Shown here piece by piece: positions 1-11,832 of a stretch of 64,000 nt of DNA (position 1 is the first letter of the stretch; every line of letters begins with the position of its first letter). The DNA is from Antedon mediterranea (Eukaryota > Echinodermata > Crinoidea > Comatulida > Antedonidae). The notes under the pieces were generated by a model that saw only the letters and a list, made by a program, of their open reading frames with translations, did not search any database and was not told the DNA's origin. The translations under genes and the position numbers were made by a program. Where the stretch lies: positions 31,492,501-31,556,500 of the forward strand of contig NC_092672.1 in NCBI RefSeq assembly GCF_964355755.1. Direction: 5' to 3'.

Positions 1-1307
1 GTATCTAAAGTTGTTATAATACTTAACAAATGTATGTACACATGTTTCCCTTTCCTATGGATATTACAATATATCATAAGGAAATACAAGTTTACAAGGT
101 TTTTTTTATCTTTGCTGAACATCCTAAAATATTGGTAATTATATAGCAAGTATTGTTAAAGAATTAATATATCTTTGCCAGGGCACTATTTAAAAAATAG
201 TTCAGTCGTCCATCCAAGTATTTCGAGTTAATTTTGTTTTTTCAGAATTGTACATGACCTGGTTATGCATAGATTTAAAACATAATTTGGATATAAAAAA
301 ATAAAATATAGCTAAATTTTAAAAATTCTCAATCTTTATCATGGTATAAAGTGAAGTTGCATTTTGAAGATACTGTGTTCAAGCCAGGTAAACTTTATTA
401 TTAAAATATTCATTATAATCTGTGGTTTTTCATAAAAATTATAGAATCAATTTTTAGTAATTTAATACATAATAGTATGTTGTTTTCTGTGTAGTTTCAA
501 TTCATAAATGTTTGTACTTTATGTAAGGTAAACAAAACACACCTATCGGATCTATGTGTTAAAAGGTCAAGTTAAGGTCAACTTTGATAGGTATGGATTT
601 TACATTTTGTTTTGGATTGGTATCGTACATACAATGTTATGACAACAATTATTATTAATGACTTTGAAATCATTATACTCTTCTCTACCCCCTGTTGTAT
701 AAATTTAGGACGTGACCTACAGAAATTTAAAGTAACATAACATGTGGGTCGCTGTGACTTAGCTTCTCATAAAGTAGGTCAGATATAATATACAAATAAT
801 TAAACTTAATAAATACATGATATCTAGTGATATTATAATTACATTTTACACCTCAAGTCGTTTGATGAGTTTAGTCATAATTTCATACTTGAGCCTACGA
901 AAAAAAATTGGATAATTTCCAATATTGTCACCGCAAACGTCCGGTTCGTGCTAAAAAGTTCAAAGTCACTTTAACTAGATGTATCCACCCAACGGTAAGT
1001 AAATAAGTGACAATAGTGCCAGTAAACACATGGATGATTAAAATTATGTTTTTAAATAAAAAATATTATCTTAAAGCAATTAGTGCAGTAAATTAACCTA
1101 AAATGTTCACATGACTTTTTTGTGAAAATGTATTCTTAGGAAATTAAGGATATAGAAGAATAAACCAATATTAAAGTTAAAATAATATGTAACATTTGGT
1201 GACTTTTAATGTTTAATATGTTATTTTTGCATTATCATTTGGAAATTTTTAATGAAAAATATAAAAAAATAGGACTTATTATATCTTTGCGAGTTATATA
1301 TTTATTT
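1..1307. other. AT-rich non-coding stretch
   Basis: No credible coding frame, RNA gene or clear repeat is seen. Base composition is strongly A+T rich with short homopolymer runs. It probably belongs to the intron that follows the LIM-gene exon (minus strand), because that exon ends with a splice donor at 1774. I looked on the minus strand for the next exon, which should supply the second LIM zinc-binding half, and found none. Confidence 0.6.
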
Positions 1308-1410
1308 AGTGATATGCCTAAATATAGTAGTGATATGACATCATCATGTCCATGGGCACATCACATATTATTATTGTCACATAAAGTTTGATAGTGTAAA
1401 CAGAGCTTTA
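1308..1410. mobile_element. MITE family A, copy 1 (5'-truncated)
   Basis: One of eight related copies in the window. The shared core contains 'gtagtgatatgacatcatc' and 'gggcacatcaca'. The right terminal repeat, 'gatagtgta(g/a)acagagct', is present at 1389-1407. The left terminal repeat is missing. There is no coding capacity, so this is a non-autonomous inverted-repeat element relic. Confidence 0.7.
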
Positions 1411-1768
1411 GACTAAGACTAAATAAAAAAAAAACAAATTGAATATACTGTACATTTATATAAAAATGAACTTTTTAAGTAAAAGTGAAAATAATTTAAT
1501 TTATCTAAAACATTTTTTTTTTATTAAAAAAGATAACTTACTTGTTCTAATTGTATTGTTATTGTTACGCTTTTTTATGGGTGTATTAGTAACAGGAAGG
1601 ACACCGTTTACTCTACACAGTAAAAATGTAAATAAATTGGTTCACAAGGCTACGATATGAAATCTGATCTTTCGATCGAACAAAAAATAAAAATGCAGTA
1701 AAAATAGAAAATCCAAAACTATCATGTCGCATTTAGTATTATCTTAGAAAATCTAAAAATAAAAAGAC
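1411..1768 (-). other. Intron of LIM-domain gene (start of intron)
   Basis: AT-rich sequence immediately downstream (minus strand) of the exon donor at 1774-1769. A few short frames exist but none has coding character. Confidence 0.5.
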
Positions 1769-1774
1769 ACTTAC

Positions 1775-3658
1775 TTGGAACAATAAATGCAGGATTCATG
1801 GAATAAGCGTCCTTTTATATACGCACGTTCTCGTCCAACCGTAAATCCACACAGGCTACATATCCCACGTGCTGAACCACCACGCTGTCTCGGTTTTCGA
1901 CTCACTTTGCGTGCTTTTTCTGATCCAGTACGTACAAGAAATCCTTCTTGCGAATCTCTGGTTTTATATGGGTCGCTCAAGGTACGCTTGTAGTATGGTT
2001 TGCGTTTTACAGGTGGGCCTAAACGTCTGCGATCGTCCTTCGACAAGGTTACGCGTAAAACCTCCTGGAAGGACGAACGTTTCTCGGTAGTGCCATTAAA
2101 ATCTTCGCTTGTAACATTATCAAACCAAACTTCATCACTCTCGCAACTTAAGTCAGAGAAGCGTACAGTAATATCTGAACTTAATGATTTCTTAAGTGCC
2201 ATTTTCGTTACCGTTTGATCATCTTCATTAATATTTTTATAACTATCGTCCTTGCTTTTGTTATTATCATCCTTGTTCTTGCGACGTAAGGAAAACAAAC
2301 GGCCAAAAACCGATGAAGCAGTGCTTGGACTTTTTGGCATTTTCTCGATGTTTACGCTTTTCTCCGGCGATTTTCCTGTAGGATTTTCCTGCATACTGTT
2401 AAATTTATTCATGTTACATTTATCTGTTGAGTATAATTGCTGAGCAGCCGACAGGCTTCCGTTTTTCTCTAGAGATGTTGAGTCACACGCTTCAACCCTG
2501 ATATCGTGATGATCTAATCTTACAGCTTGTGGTGTATCTGGCTTTCCTGTACCAGCTGATGTCAGAGTTTCAGTTGGCTTTTCATTAGCCTTTGAATCCT
2601 GATTGGATCCTAAATTTATTCTCGCGAATGGCACATGATCTGATTCTGTGATCTCAATCGCTTTAGTTTCATCATTATCCAAAACTTGATTGACCTCATG
2701 CAAATATATGTTCTCTTCGGAATTCTTGGATCCGGGGTTTCCTTGTAACACGACAGGAGCAGTCAACACAACAGGAGCGGTCAAACTATAATCTGGCTCA
2801 GAATCAAAATCCTGTGGAACAAAGAAACAATGATCTAAGCTACAGTGACGTGTGGGTTGAAATTTTTCTTTCGCTTGCCAAAAACGCTGTGATCTTCCAT
2901 CGTTCATACTGGTTGAACGCTGATGTTCTTCTCTTGGGATTTGACTGTAAGTTAAATTATTATCAAAAACAGAATCTTCTGACAAAACTTGTTGCAAAAT
3001 GTTTTCACTCGGACCGCAAATGTCAAGATGAAGTTCCTTGCGATTAGCTCCTTTTTGCCGCCTTTTACGCAAATTCTCGTTTGCATTGCTTGCTTGAGCA
3101 GAGCTTCCAGTAAAAATTTGTTTTGTATTGTTTAAAAATTCATCAGATTCCGGTTTAGTGGTCGAATGTTCATTATCATCTCCTGATGAACTAGACCGTG
3201 AGCTTATTGTTCTTGGACGTAGAAAATTCATAGAATTGCTACCTGCGTCCCATCCCATTTCACTTGTTTGATACGAATATCTTTTTGGAATAAATGGTGA
3301 TTCCCTTCGAGAAAAAGTTCTATTCTTTGACGATTCTGTCAAACATTTAGCAAACATCTGACCGTTGACAGCCTCATCGAATGACATAACACGCTTCGTC
3401 CCGCTGTCCGACATCGAACGGCCAAATCCTGAGATGGGTAGAGATTGATTTGAACCCGAATTCCAGAAGTGATCTTGTGGTGTTCTAACCATCGGACCAT
3501 TTCCGCAACTGTCGGATACTGACCTTCGAAGAATTTCAGGTGGCGCCCTTGCATACATTCTTCTTGGTCCTAAATATTGAGTTTTTCTAACTTCCATATT
3601 GCGTGTCGGGTCAGAGGTTATCAAATTACTCTGCATGGAATCGTTAAATTTCAGAAAC
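1775..3658 (-). CDS. LIM-domain protein, large internal or first coding exon (partial gene)
   Basis: The frame encodes 621 residues from the ATG at 3636-3634. It is open beyond that to an AG acceptor at 3661-3659, so the ATG may be internal. Translation would hit TAA at 1773-1771, but a consensus donor (GTAAGT, 1774-1769) precedes it, so the exon ends at 1775 in mid-codon. The protein is mostly Ser/Lys/Asp-rich and probably disordered. It has several R-x-x-S type basic phospho-motifs (for example RRSVSDS at 37-43) and a basic patch near residues 440-455. The last 29 residues start a LIM zinc finger: C593-x2-C596-x16-H613-x2-C616-x2-C619 fits the LIM consensus exactly. The second half of the finger must be in the next exon, left of 1769. 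LIM domains bind zinc and proteins, often in actin or focal-adhesion scaffolds; which LIM family this is I cannot say. The exon is visibly less AT-rich than its surroundings. Confidence 0.85.
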
Positions 3659-4809
3659 CTGAAAACAATAACAAATGGTTATTAAAAAATATTGCTTTTT
3701 ACTTTTACCTTATTAAGGGAAAACCCTAAAGGAACACTTTCTTTAGTCCCTGAGGTGTAAATATAAATACTGAAATTTGTAAATAAATGTGGTTTATGTG
3801 ACTAATTTCCATTAAATTTATTCATGATGTTACCAATAAATGTATTTTTGAGTAGGTAAGTATTCTTATATGTATGATTTAATGTGGTGTGATTTTTTAA
3901 GTAAAAATGTCTGACCTGTCTAGAAAAAAGTATGTTCTTTTAAAATTATATGTACAAACAAATAAACTGTTGCACACTGTTTGGAATAAGCAACAATTAC
4001 ATCATAAAAAGTGTGTTTTTATAGACAAAAAAAGATACTTATAAATAAAACGTCATCTTAAGTTAAAGAAAAAGCATAGCCAATTTAATCCACTCCTACC
4101 CTGTCACAAGACCAAAGGTGAAACATATATATTTAGTAGATCATCACCTTAATGCATAATTACAAAATTACAATATGCAAATAATATGTGATTCATAGAC
4201 AACAAACAAATCATTGACCTTTAACCTGTAATCAGGTAAAAGTGCAATTCTAATCTATATTTTTAATATTGCATCGTAATATTCTTGCATACATATGCAA
4301 AACCCTTTTAAAAGGCACAGCCATATGAACAGATACGTGGCCATTTTAAGGAGTCCCTGCCCTAGTGATATTTAGTTACCAGCAGCAGTTAGGGCAGCTT
4401 AAATTCTAGTTCATTTGCTAGCTGCTGTTAATTGTATACCTATTATATGGAAAAACACAGAAACCAACCATCTTATTATAACAATGAATTCCCACAAATT
4501 CAAGCTATGGGGAAATTTCCCTTTGACGCTTTTCCAATCTTATTGTTTATTGTTTATTCCATTCATGGAAAGAAATAGACATAAGAAAATGTTATTATCT
4601 CTAATTGAAAGAAATTACAAGAGCTTGCAGTCCAGCATAGATAAAAGATGAGAAAAAGAAATACAGAGGATAATTATAGCCAAGTGCGGGAAATGTTGTT
4701 TGCATGGTGCAGGGGCAAGTGCTTAGGTCACAAACTTTGACAACTAAAATGATTTTATTAACTACTTTTATGTATATATTTTCGACAGATTATTAATATT
4801 ACAGTATAT
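3659..4809. other. Intron or 5' flank of LIM gene
   Basis: Begins (minus strand) with a pyrimidine-rich acceptor, 'attgttttcag', just before the LIM exon. The remainder is AT-rich, with no exon, RNA gene or clear repeat. Short frames such as that near 4415-4651 lack any recognisable similarity. Confidence 0.5.
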
Positions 4810-4980
4810 TTACATAGCCTATGTAAATACGCAAACGTGATTGGTTGAAACTGCATCACATGACTACCGCTGCGAGGATCGTAAATCGTATATATCCTCG
4901 AGAACGATGATATTGACTGAGTATTTTTCGCGTAATTATCATGTCCCCTGTCATTAATCATATAAATTCTCGAGTACGGG

Positions 4981-5043
4981 GTCTTGAACTTGCGATGAAA
5001 TTGTCACTCCATCACAAGACAACGCTTCATGCGCTGCGCCACG
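4981..5043 (-). repeat. tRNA-like (SINE head) segment in copy A
   Basis: Read on the minus strand it begins 'gtggcgcagcgc', like a pol III A box, and ends near 'gcaagttcaagaccc', like a B box. The spacing is close to that of a tRNA. This is the organisation of a tRNA-derived SINE head. Acceptor-stem pairing is not convincing, so it is not a functional tRNA gene. Confidence 0.55.
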
Positions 5044-5530
5044 GAACTTGCTTGAAGAACTTAATCATCTAAACTATTTAAACTATGCATACATAGCACC
5101 CTCATTTATTTTTAGTCCTCCCTAGATGTGATGAAACACCGTTTGTGATTGGTTAATACTCACAGTAGTAACTGGTACGCGCGCGACGCACTGAACATCC
5201 GGTGATTCGGCTACTCAAAGTATGAAGACAAATTATTATTTATTCGGCCTAGGCCTACCTGATATTATTATTAATGTAGGCTTATTGATGGAAATTCTTC
5301 TGTTATTATTTAAACGACCTAGGCTATTGAATATTTCATTGCCAAGGAATCATTAATTACCATAGTAATTATCTGTATATTATTCTTCGAAAGGTAAGGT
5401 GTCTGGGCATCTTGTTTACATACATACCATACAATACAAAAAGGAGGCCTGGCCTAGCCTAGCTACCCGACCCAGTAGATATTCTACTTGTTGTTGGCTA
5501 TGTAATATAACAGATATCGCCTTTTATATC

Positions 5531-5665
5531 GGTAAAATATAAGATTAGACATCTCCTCGGGAATAATATTAAGTTCGTGGGAATTATATATTTCCCTCAG
5601 CTTCGGGAAATATATATTCCCTCGAACATATCATTCCCTCGGGGATGTTAAATCTTATATTTAAC
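5531..5665. repeat. Long imperfect hairpin ending copy A
   Basis: Arms of about 60 nt are related by inversion around 'ccctcagcttcggg', including 'gggaaatatatattccctcg'. The same structure, better preserved, closes copy B. It looks like a foldback end of the repeat. Confidence 0.7.
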
Positions 5666-5693
5666 CTCTCAGCAGTCAATATCTGTATAATAT

Positions 5694-5923
5694 TAGCCCT
5701 GTGGGAATATACAATATCTATCAAACTTTATGTGACAAAAAAATGTGCCCATGGACATGATGATGACGTCATCACTACTACATTTGGGCTCATCACTACT
5801 TTATTTGAGCATATCACTACTATATTTGGGTATATCACTACAATATTTGGGCATATCACTACAATATTTGGGCCCATCACATTTTTTGTGTCAAACTAGT
5901 TTGATAGTGCAGACAGGGCTTTT
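5694..5923. mobile_element. MITE family A, copy 2 (internally expanded)
   Basis: Terminal repeats are 'agccctgtg...atcaaactttatgtgac' on the left and 'gtttgatagtgcagacaggg' on the right. The interior carries several tandem variants of 'catcactacaatatttgggc' between 5772 and 5880, an expansion absent from other copies. It abuts the end of the repeat copy A. Confidence 0.7.
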
Positions 5924-6315
5924 ACAAATATTAAATTGTTTAGGCATGCTACTAAATATATCCTACACATATAAATTGGAAACGCAATACAATAACACTT
6001 TATTATTAACTAATGGTCTAGGGAACTGACGCCCTGTTTTGTAATGATTACTGCTGTTTACGATAACTTTAATTTATTATTTTCAATAATTTGTGATTTG
6101 ACAAAAGCAAGAGAATTGTTATTCCGTATTCTACATACGATAAAACAATTTCATACTTTGTTTGCCGTAGTGTTAAGCCTATGGGAAAATGTTGCTAATT
6201 TGGTTTGAGGTTTAGGAAATAATATCAATGCTTTGATAAATAATTATTTGAAAGTACCCAGACCTACTTAAAAAATTAACTTATTATTTTTCCTTAAGGA
6301 ACATAAACGATTATA
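5924..6315. other. AT-rich spacer
   Basis: Unique-looking AT-rich DNA between the family A MITE and the second copy of the ~0.9-kb repeat. Nothing supportable seen. Confidence 0.5.
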
Positions 6316-6556
6316 TTACATAGCCTATGTAAATACGTGAACGTGATTGGTTGAAACTGCATCACATGACTACCGCTGCGAGGATCGTAAATCGTATATA
6401 TCTTCGAGAACGATGATATTGACTGTGTAATTTTCGCGTATTTTTCGTGTCCCCTGTCATTAAACATATAAATTCTCGAGTTCGATGATATTGACTGTGT
6501 AATTTTCGTGTGGCAACACTCGCGTTTGCTGATAAATAAACAAAAGTCATCTACTG

Positions 6557-6618
6557 GATCTTGAATTTGGGTGGAATTGTCACTCCATCGCAAGACAACG
6601 CTTCAACCGCTGCGCCAC
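6557..6618 (-). repeat. tRNA-like (SINE head) segment in copy B
   Basis: On the minus strand 'agtggcgcagcggttgaagc' resembles an A-box region and 'ccaaattcaagatcc' a B box. It is closer to a consensus tRNA-SINE head than the equivalent piece in copy A. Confidence 0.6.
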
Positions 6619-7092
6619 TGAACTTGCTTGAAGAAATTAATCTTCTAAACTATTTAAGCTATGCATACATAGCGCCCTCATTTGTTATTAGTCCACCCTA
6701 AATGTGATGAAACACCGTTTGTGATTGGTCAATACTCACGGTGTAGTAACCTAGTAACTAGTACGCGCTGAACATCCGGTGATTCGGCTCCTCGAAGAGA
6801 AGTTAAGAAGACGAATTATTTATTCGGCCTACCTGATTATATTATTATTATTAATAGGCTTATTGATGGAAATTCTTCTGTTAATTTAAACGACCTAGGC
6901 CTAAGTGAATATTTTATTGCCAAGGAATCATTAATTAGTAATTATCTCTATATTATTCTTCGCAAGGTAAGGTGTCTAGGCAGGCTTGTTTAAATACAAT
7001 ACAAATATAGGAGGCCTAGCCTAGCCTAGCTTCACCCAACCCAGCAGACTTGTTCTTGGCTATATAATATAACAGATATTGCCTTTTATATC

Positions 7093-7237
7093 GGTTAAAT
7101 ATAAGATTTGACATCCCCTCAGGAATGATATTAAGTTCTCGGGGAATATATATTTCCCTCAGCTGGCGCTTCGGGAAATATATATTCCCTCGAACTTAAT
7201 ATCATTCCCTCGGGGATGTCAAATCTTATATTTAACC
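7093..7237. repeat. Long near-perfect hairpin ending copy B
   Basis: Arms of roughly 68 nt (7093-7162 and 7169-7237) are inverted complements, beginning 'ggttaaatataagatttgac' and ending with its complement. The loop is only a few bases around 'gctggcgc'. Such a structure is typical of a foldback transposon end. Confidence 0.8.
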
Positions 7238-7318
7238 TCTAAGCAGTCAATATCTGTATAATATGATCTGTCAATATCGAAATACTAAATCCATTGCACA
7301 CTTAGAGTGTGGAAGGGC

Positions 7319-7336
7319 GGGGGGGGGGGGGGGGGG
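7319..7336 (+). repeat. Poly-G run (18 nt)
   Basis: Uninterrupted G homopolymer, preceded by 'ggaagggc' and followed by 'agga'. The length may be inexact because sequencers misread such runs. Confidence 0.9.
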
Positions 7337-7380
7337 AGGACGTAATGTACCGGTACCACTTAAAGATGTTAATAGACAAC

Positions 7381-7590
7381 TTCCAAATTTGTAATCAACT
7401 ATTTTTGTAATTTGTAATCAACTATTTGTTGGAAGTATTCTATGCAAGAATTTATGTATTGTTCCCTCCAAAACATGAAAAATGACAAATAATAAAATCT
7501 GATTTTGAATAGGCCATTTTGTATTTTTAATCAAGTTATTCCCTGGTTTTCTTATAAAAAGACAAAATAAACTGTTAAATTCAGCCAAAA
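7381..7590 (+). repeat. Dispersed repeat family B, copy 1
   Basis: Nearly identical to 7980-8192. The shared landmarks are 'ttccaaatttgtaatcaact', 'ttatgtattgttccc', 'aataggccattttgtat' and 'ttccctggttttcttataaa'. There is no coding frame. Confidence 0.85.
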
Positions 7591-7979
7591 ACCCATTGAA
7601 AAAAAAAAATTCAGGATTACAATATTTCTTTAATCATGAGAACAGATAAAGATAAAACCATACATGATATAAAAGATATCAAATGTTGAAGCTGATCTAA
7701 CAGACTTGCAAAGAAAGTTTCAAAATAGGAGAAAATTCAGAAGCAGTTTAAGTCTACAATAAATAGAAATTACTCATAAAGCAGTAACAGACTGAATGCT
7801 TGGCTGGATATTAAATTATGCTATATAATTCAGGGGAATTATCTCTTAACTGGATTTATAAAATTTATTAATTCATTTATAATTCAATATGTATTACAGT
7901 CTAATTTGCTCAGAAATGGAAAATATTATTTATTAATTTTTAAGGTAACATCAAAGAAATGAATGCAGAGTCTCTCAAT
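7591..7979. other. AT-rich spacer between family B copies
   Basis: No gene seen; begins with a poly-A tract near 7601. Confidence 0.5.
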
Positions 7980-8192
7980 TTCCAAATTTGTAATCAACTA
8001 TTTTTGTAATTTGTAATCAACTATTTGTTGGAAGTATTCTATGCAAGAATTTATGTATTGTTCCCCCCCAAAACATGAAAAATAATAAAATCTGACTTTG
8101 AATAGGCCATTTTGTATTTTTAATCAAGTTATTCCCTGGTTTTCTTATAAAAGACAAAATAAACTGTTAAATTCAGCCACAAACCTATTGGA
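7980..8192 (+). repeat. Dispersed repeat family B, copy 2
   Basis: Second copy about 600 bp downstream of the first, with only a few indels (a short 'acaaat' deletion and one fewer A). It ends in a poly-A run. More diverged relatives lie at about 47073-47325 and 57865-58165. Confidence 0.85.
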
Positions 8193-8216
8193 AAAAAAAA
8201 AAGAAAACATTAAACC

Positions 8217-8384
8217 TAAAGCTCTGTCTACAATATCAAACTAGTTTTACATTTGACATGTGATGTGTCCAAATATGGTAGTGATATGCTTAAATATGGT
8301 AGTGATATGACATCATCATGTCCAAATATGGGCACATCACTTTTTTTTGTCACATATTGTTTGATAGTGTGGACAGAGATTAAG
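8217..8384. mobile_element. MITE family A, copy 3 (near complete)
   Basis: Left terminal repeat 'aaagctctgtctacaatatc' and right 'tgatagtgtggacagaga' are inverted complements. The core has a nested palindrome, 'tgatgtg...gggcacatca'. At about 168 bp it has no coding capacity. A TA target duplication is possible (TA before, TA after) but cannot be proven. Confidence 0.8.
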
Positions 8385-9560
8385 ATAATGTTACCAATGT
8401 GCCTAAACAAATACATAAAAAAAATCCTTATTAACATGTAGATTTGTAGAAGATCGCATAGCTATCTTGTCGTAATGATCGCAACTTGGAAATCACAGCT
8501 TCAATGCTTGTAAATCAGAAACGAATCAAATCTGAAATGCCAAGTCCATACGAGTTTCATCTACTTAATATCACAAACACAGGTATACTGTAATTTGGGT
8601 ACAGGCTCTTTGTTATTACAGTACATCTATTCGAAAAAAAAAATGTTGAAAGAAAAATAACTGTATATTACACTGTATACATAATTGGATGAATACAATC
8701 TACCTCAAAATTTATCCCAAAATGTTCAAATTTATTATTAACATCCTAAAAACTGTTTGTTACCAAACAATGGTATTCAATTCATCAATAATTTGTTAGT
8801 AAAATAATTAAAAAAAGGAGATAAGTTAAGATGGAGAGATGAAATCACCAAACACACCCCCCTGGACAAGAATGGCATGACAGAAGAAAACTGAAATTGC
8901 AGGAGGGCTTAATCCAATAATGGATGAACCACCTGAGGATGATGAATATAATGATGATTATGACGGTGAAGATTAAGATGATGATGATGATGTAAAACAT
9001 TATAGATTTTTAAACAAAAATAAACATCTTTTTATAAAATGAATCTGAATCTTGGAAAAATAACTTATTCGAAAGGAGTACCATACTTACAGTACATGAC
9101 CCTTGGAAAAATATTTGTCAACATAGAAGTAGTTTAGACATGAATGAAAGTTGGATAAATCCCCTATGACATTACTACAGTGAATCATGACTAAATAGAA
9201 CATTGAATAGTGAAATTCCACCTGATAATGTGTGTCAATAAATACAGAAAATAGAACATTGAAAGTACAATAGATTTGTACAACCTCCAGCCAGATGGTA
9301 AAAGCATCAAAATATAGGTAGGGTCATTGCAAAGGATTTTTACAGAATGTCTTTTCCAATTGTTTTTCTTTATTTAGGAATCAGGATCAGGCAAGGGAAA
9401 CACTTCATTGTGAGAAGTTAGATATAGGTTAAATTCTTTGAGGTAACAATTAATAGCCTGAGGGTATTCTTGTTTAAATGAGAGTTTTATAAAGTTTGCA
9501 ATTTAGTCAATGTACAGAACAATTTAACAACGAGAACAGATTTATACAATAGAATTGTTA
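8385..9560. other. AT-rich non-coding stretch
   Basis: No gene or RNA supported. Contains a short 'gatgatgatgatgat'-like simple repeat near 8940-8990. Confidence 0.5.
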
Positions 9561-9620
9561 TCATAGGTTATATTGAACTATCATAGGTTATATTTAACTA
9601 TCATAGGTTATATTTAACTA
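9561..9620 (+). repeat. Short tandem repeat, 20-bp unit x3
   Basis: Three head-to-tail copies of 'tcataggttatatttaacta', with one substitution in the first. Confidence 0.9.
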
Positions 9621-9967
9621 AATAGACTATTAAACTGTTTATTTAAAAAGGCTATACTTAGTATATAACGACAAAACAACTAATTTAAAAAAAAAAAGAC
9701 ATTGTTATCGTGGTAGGTTTGTATACAATGGATTTGTTTCATTCTCAATTGGTTCAAAATAAGTGAGTGGCTTAAAAGTTGTTCAACTGTAATATTAGCA
9801 CCTCTAGGCTATTGAAAATTACTTTTAAAATTAATATACAGATCCAGTTGTAATCCCACTATGGGATATATAGGCTCATACTCAAACAGTAATCTTTACA
9901 CATTATGTATGAATTAAATGCACTGGAATGAAGTTTCCAAAAAAAATTCAGAAACTAAACCGATTTA
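9621..9967. other. AT-rich spacer
   Basis: Nothing supportable; poly-A run near 9690. Confidence 0.5.
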
Positions 9968-10068
9968 TGGAGGAAAGAGAGGGAGGTGAGAGAGAAAGGG
10001 AGGAGGAGAGGGTGAGAGAGGGAGGAGGAAGATGAGAGAGGGAGGAGGAAGGAAGGAGGGGAGAGAGG
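9968..10068 (+). repeat. Purine-strand GA-rich microsatellite
   Basis: About 100 bp almost purely A/G on the + strand, built from 'gagggaggagga'-type units. It could form triplex or H-DNA. It produces a spurious Pro/Leu/Ser frame on the minus strand. Confidence 0.9.
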
Positions 10069-11670
10069 TCCACATTTTTTAGTTAAATAAAATAAGAGAA
10101 AAAAAATGACTAGACTAGGTCCTACCACGCGAGTTTGACTGCGAGTTGACTGCAATTATCCCAGTGCAGCAGAGTTCATTTTTGGGGTCAAATTGAGACG
10201 CGATTGTTTTGCAGCTAAAAATTGCTCCATGGAAACCAGTTTCAGATTGGTTCTTTGCGATCGAGACCGGAATTAATTGGGGTTTTTTAAACCGTTTTTA
10301 AAATCGGTCCTTTTTTGTGGAGACCCATTTTTGCTGGCAACAAAAAAACATTCTGTAAAAGAATAGTATTCAAAACCCTATTTTCTGGTCAATAGAAACA
10401 GGCCCTATGATATTGAAAAGGTTTATCATGATAACACTAGCATTGAAAATACATGACGACGACACCAGTATGATGGTATTTTATCTATTTATTCTAGCTC
10501 ATTTCTTTCCACAACTGCTATTCAATTCATTAAATCTAATTTAATTTTGCACATTAAATAGTCATTTAAATCCAATTACTAATATGAATAATCTATTACT
10601 TTAAAATTTCCTCTTAAAACATCAGTACTGATATAATTATGCAATATACGTACTGCATACAAATAGAATCAAAAGGAAATAGCAATTAAAAAAAACCTAA
10701 TGATCAATTTACAATGGAAAAACCCATTTTACTCATTACCTCAAATAAAAACAGGAATTAAAAAAAAAAAACAAAAAAAAAACTATTGATCAAATTATAA
10801 TGGTAAAATATATTTTTAAAAACTGTAAAAAATTTTAATCATTACCTCCACCATTTTACTCATTACAAACTCACATTCACAAGGTTGTAGTGAAAGTAGC
10901 ATATCACACTCAGCACTATAGTCACACACATTTTTTTTTAATGTCGTGGGAAATCTTATGTATGGGAATTATACTAATAGGCACTTTACTGTATATAGTT
11001 AATATTATATCCATTTTAACAACATATAAAAAACTAACACTGTTTTACCTATTTAGGTTTTCCTAGTATCTGGTTTTGTTTTGATTTTGTGTTTCATTTT
11101 CTAATTATTTTATTATTATATAACTCTAATCAAGCAGAGGAGTCGAGCAGTTTAGTGAAGCACTGCAAACCTTAGCCATCAGCACTCATGGACCAATGCT
11201 CAAACATAATGCTAGAACAAGTCTTCTCGGATAAGGACTTTGGCGTTTTTATGTTAATAAGTTTTTTCGAAAATCACAAAATGGTCTAAAACGTCTCCAA
11301 ATGCGGGGTATTTATTTCATTCATTCATTTTACTTTTATTTCTGAAACAGATGTCCATAGTTACAAAATCAATTGCATAAATAAGTTTAAATAATAAAGA
11401 TAGACACAAAAAAAACTGGTATCAGATCATCTCAGGATCCTGGATGATTCAAATGATGATACCAAATACATTCTATCGTTTCATTTTTGCTAGCAGACAT
11501 TCTCTGTAATAATAACAAAAATTATATAACACCTATATAAATTCCTGTCATTTGATTGGACGAATGTGGGTCACATGGCGTGCAATAGTACGCACTATTC
11601 AACGATCGTTAAATAGTACTTTTTGAAACATTTTTGTGTACGAAAAAAAAACGTCTAGATGTTATATAAA
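10069..11670. other. AT-rich non-coding stretch
   Basis: Around 10150-10410 a less AT-rich segment ends in 'ggtcaatagaaacaggccc', reminiscent of a transposon terminus, but no partner terminus was found. The remainder is AT-rich with A-runs and no gene. Confidence 0.45.
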
Positions 11671-11832
11671 ACAAATAATGAATGTTTTGTATTCGTGTAA
11701 TGGTACAAATAATGGCACTTGGTGAATGATGAAAGGTTATATCAACTCGGCTTTGCCTCGTTGATATAACCTTTCATCATTCACCTCGTGCCATTATTTG
11801 TACCATTGCACTCATAAACATTCATTATTTGT
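11671..11832. mobile_element. Foldback / hairpin element (~160 bp)
   Basis: Two arms of about 78 nt are inverted complements around the centre 'cggctttgcctcg' near 11750. They include 'gaaaggttatatcaac' with its complement, and 'tggtacaaataatggcac' with its complement. The outermost pair is 'acaaataatgaatg' / 'cattcattatttgt'. Mismatches are few, so it would extrude as a strong hairpin. There is no coding sequence. Confidence 0.85.

Larger units (their letters stand above)
4810..5692. repeat. ~0.9-kb dispersed repeat, copy A
   Basis: Direct copy of the block at 6316-7264. Both begin with the palindrome 'ttacatagcctatgtaa', share 'gactaccgctgcgaggatcg', and end in a long hairpin and 'cagtcaatatctgtataat'. 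Copy A lacks about 75 bp that copy B carries near 6480-6555. The block holds a tRNA-like segment on the minus strand. It contains no coding frame; it is probably a non-autonomous element or composite. Confidence 0.8.
6316..7264. repeat. ~0.9-kb dispersed repeat, copy B
   Basis: Partner of 4810-5692, offset by about 1.5 kb, with the same order of motifs throughout. It carries an additional ~75-bp stretch around 6480-6555 that partly repeats 'gatgatattgactgtgtaat'. Copies differ by scattered substitutions and small indels, so the duplication or independent insertion is not recent. Confidence 0.8.
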
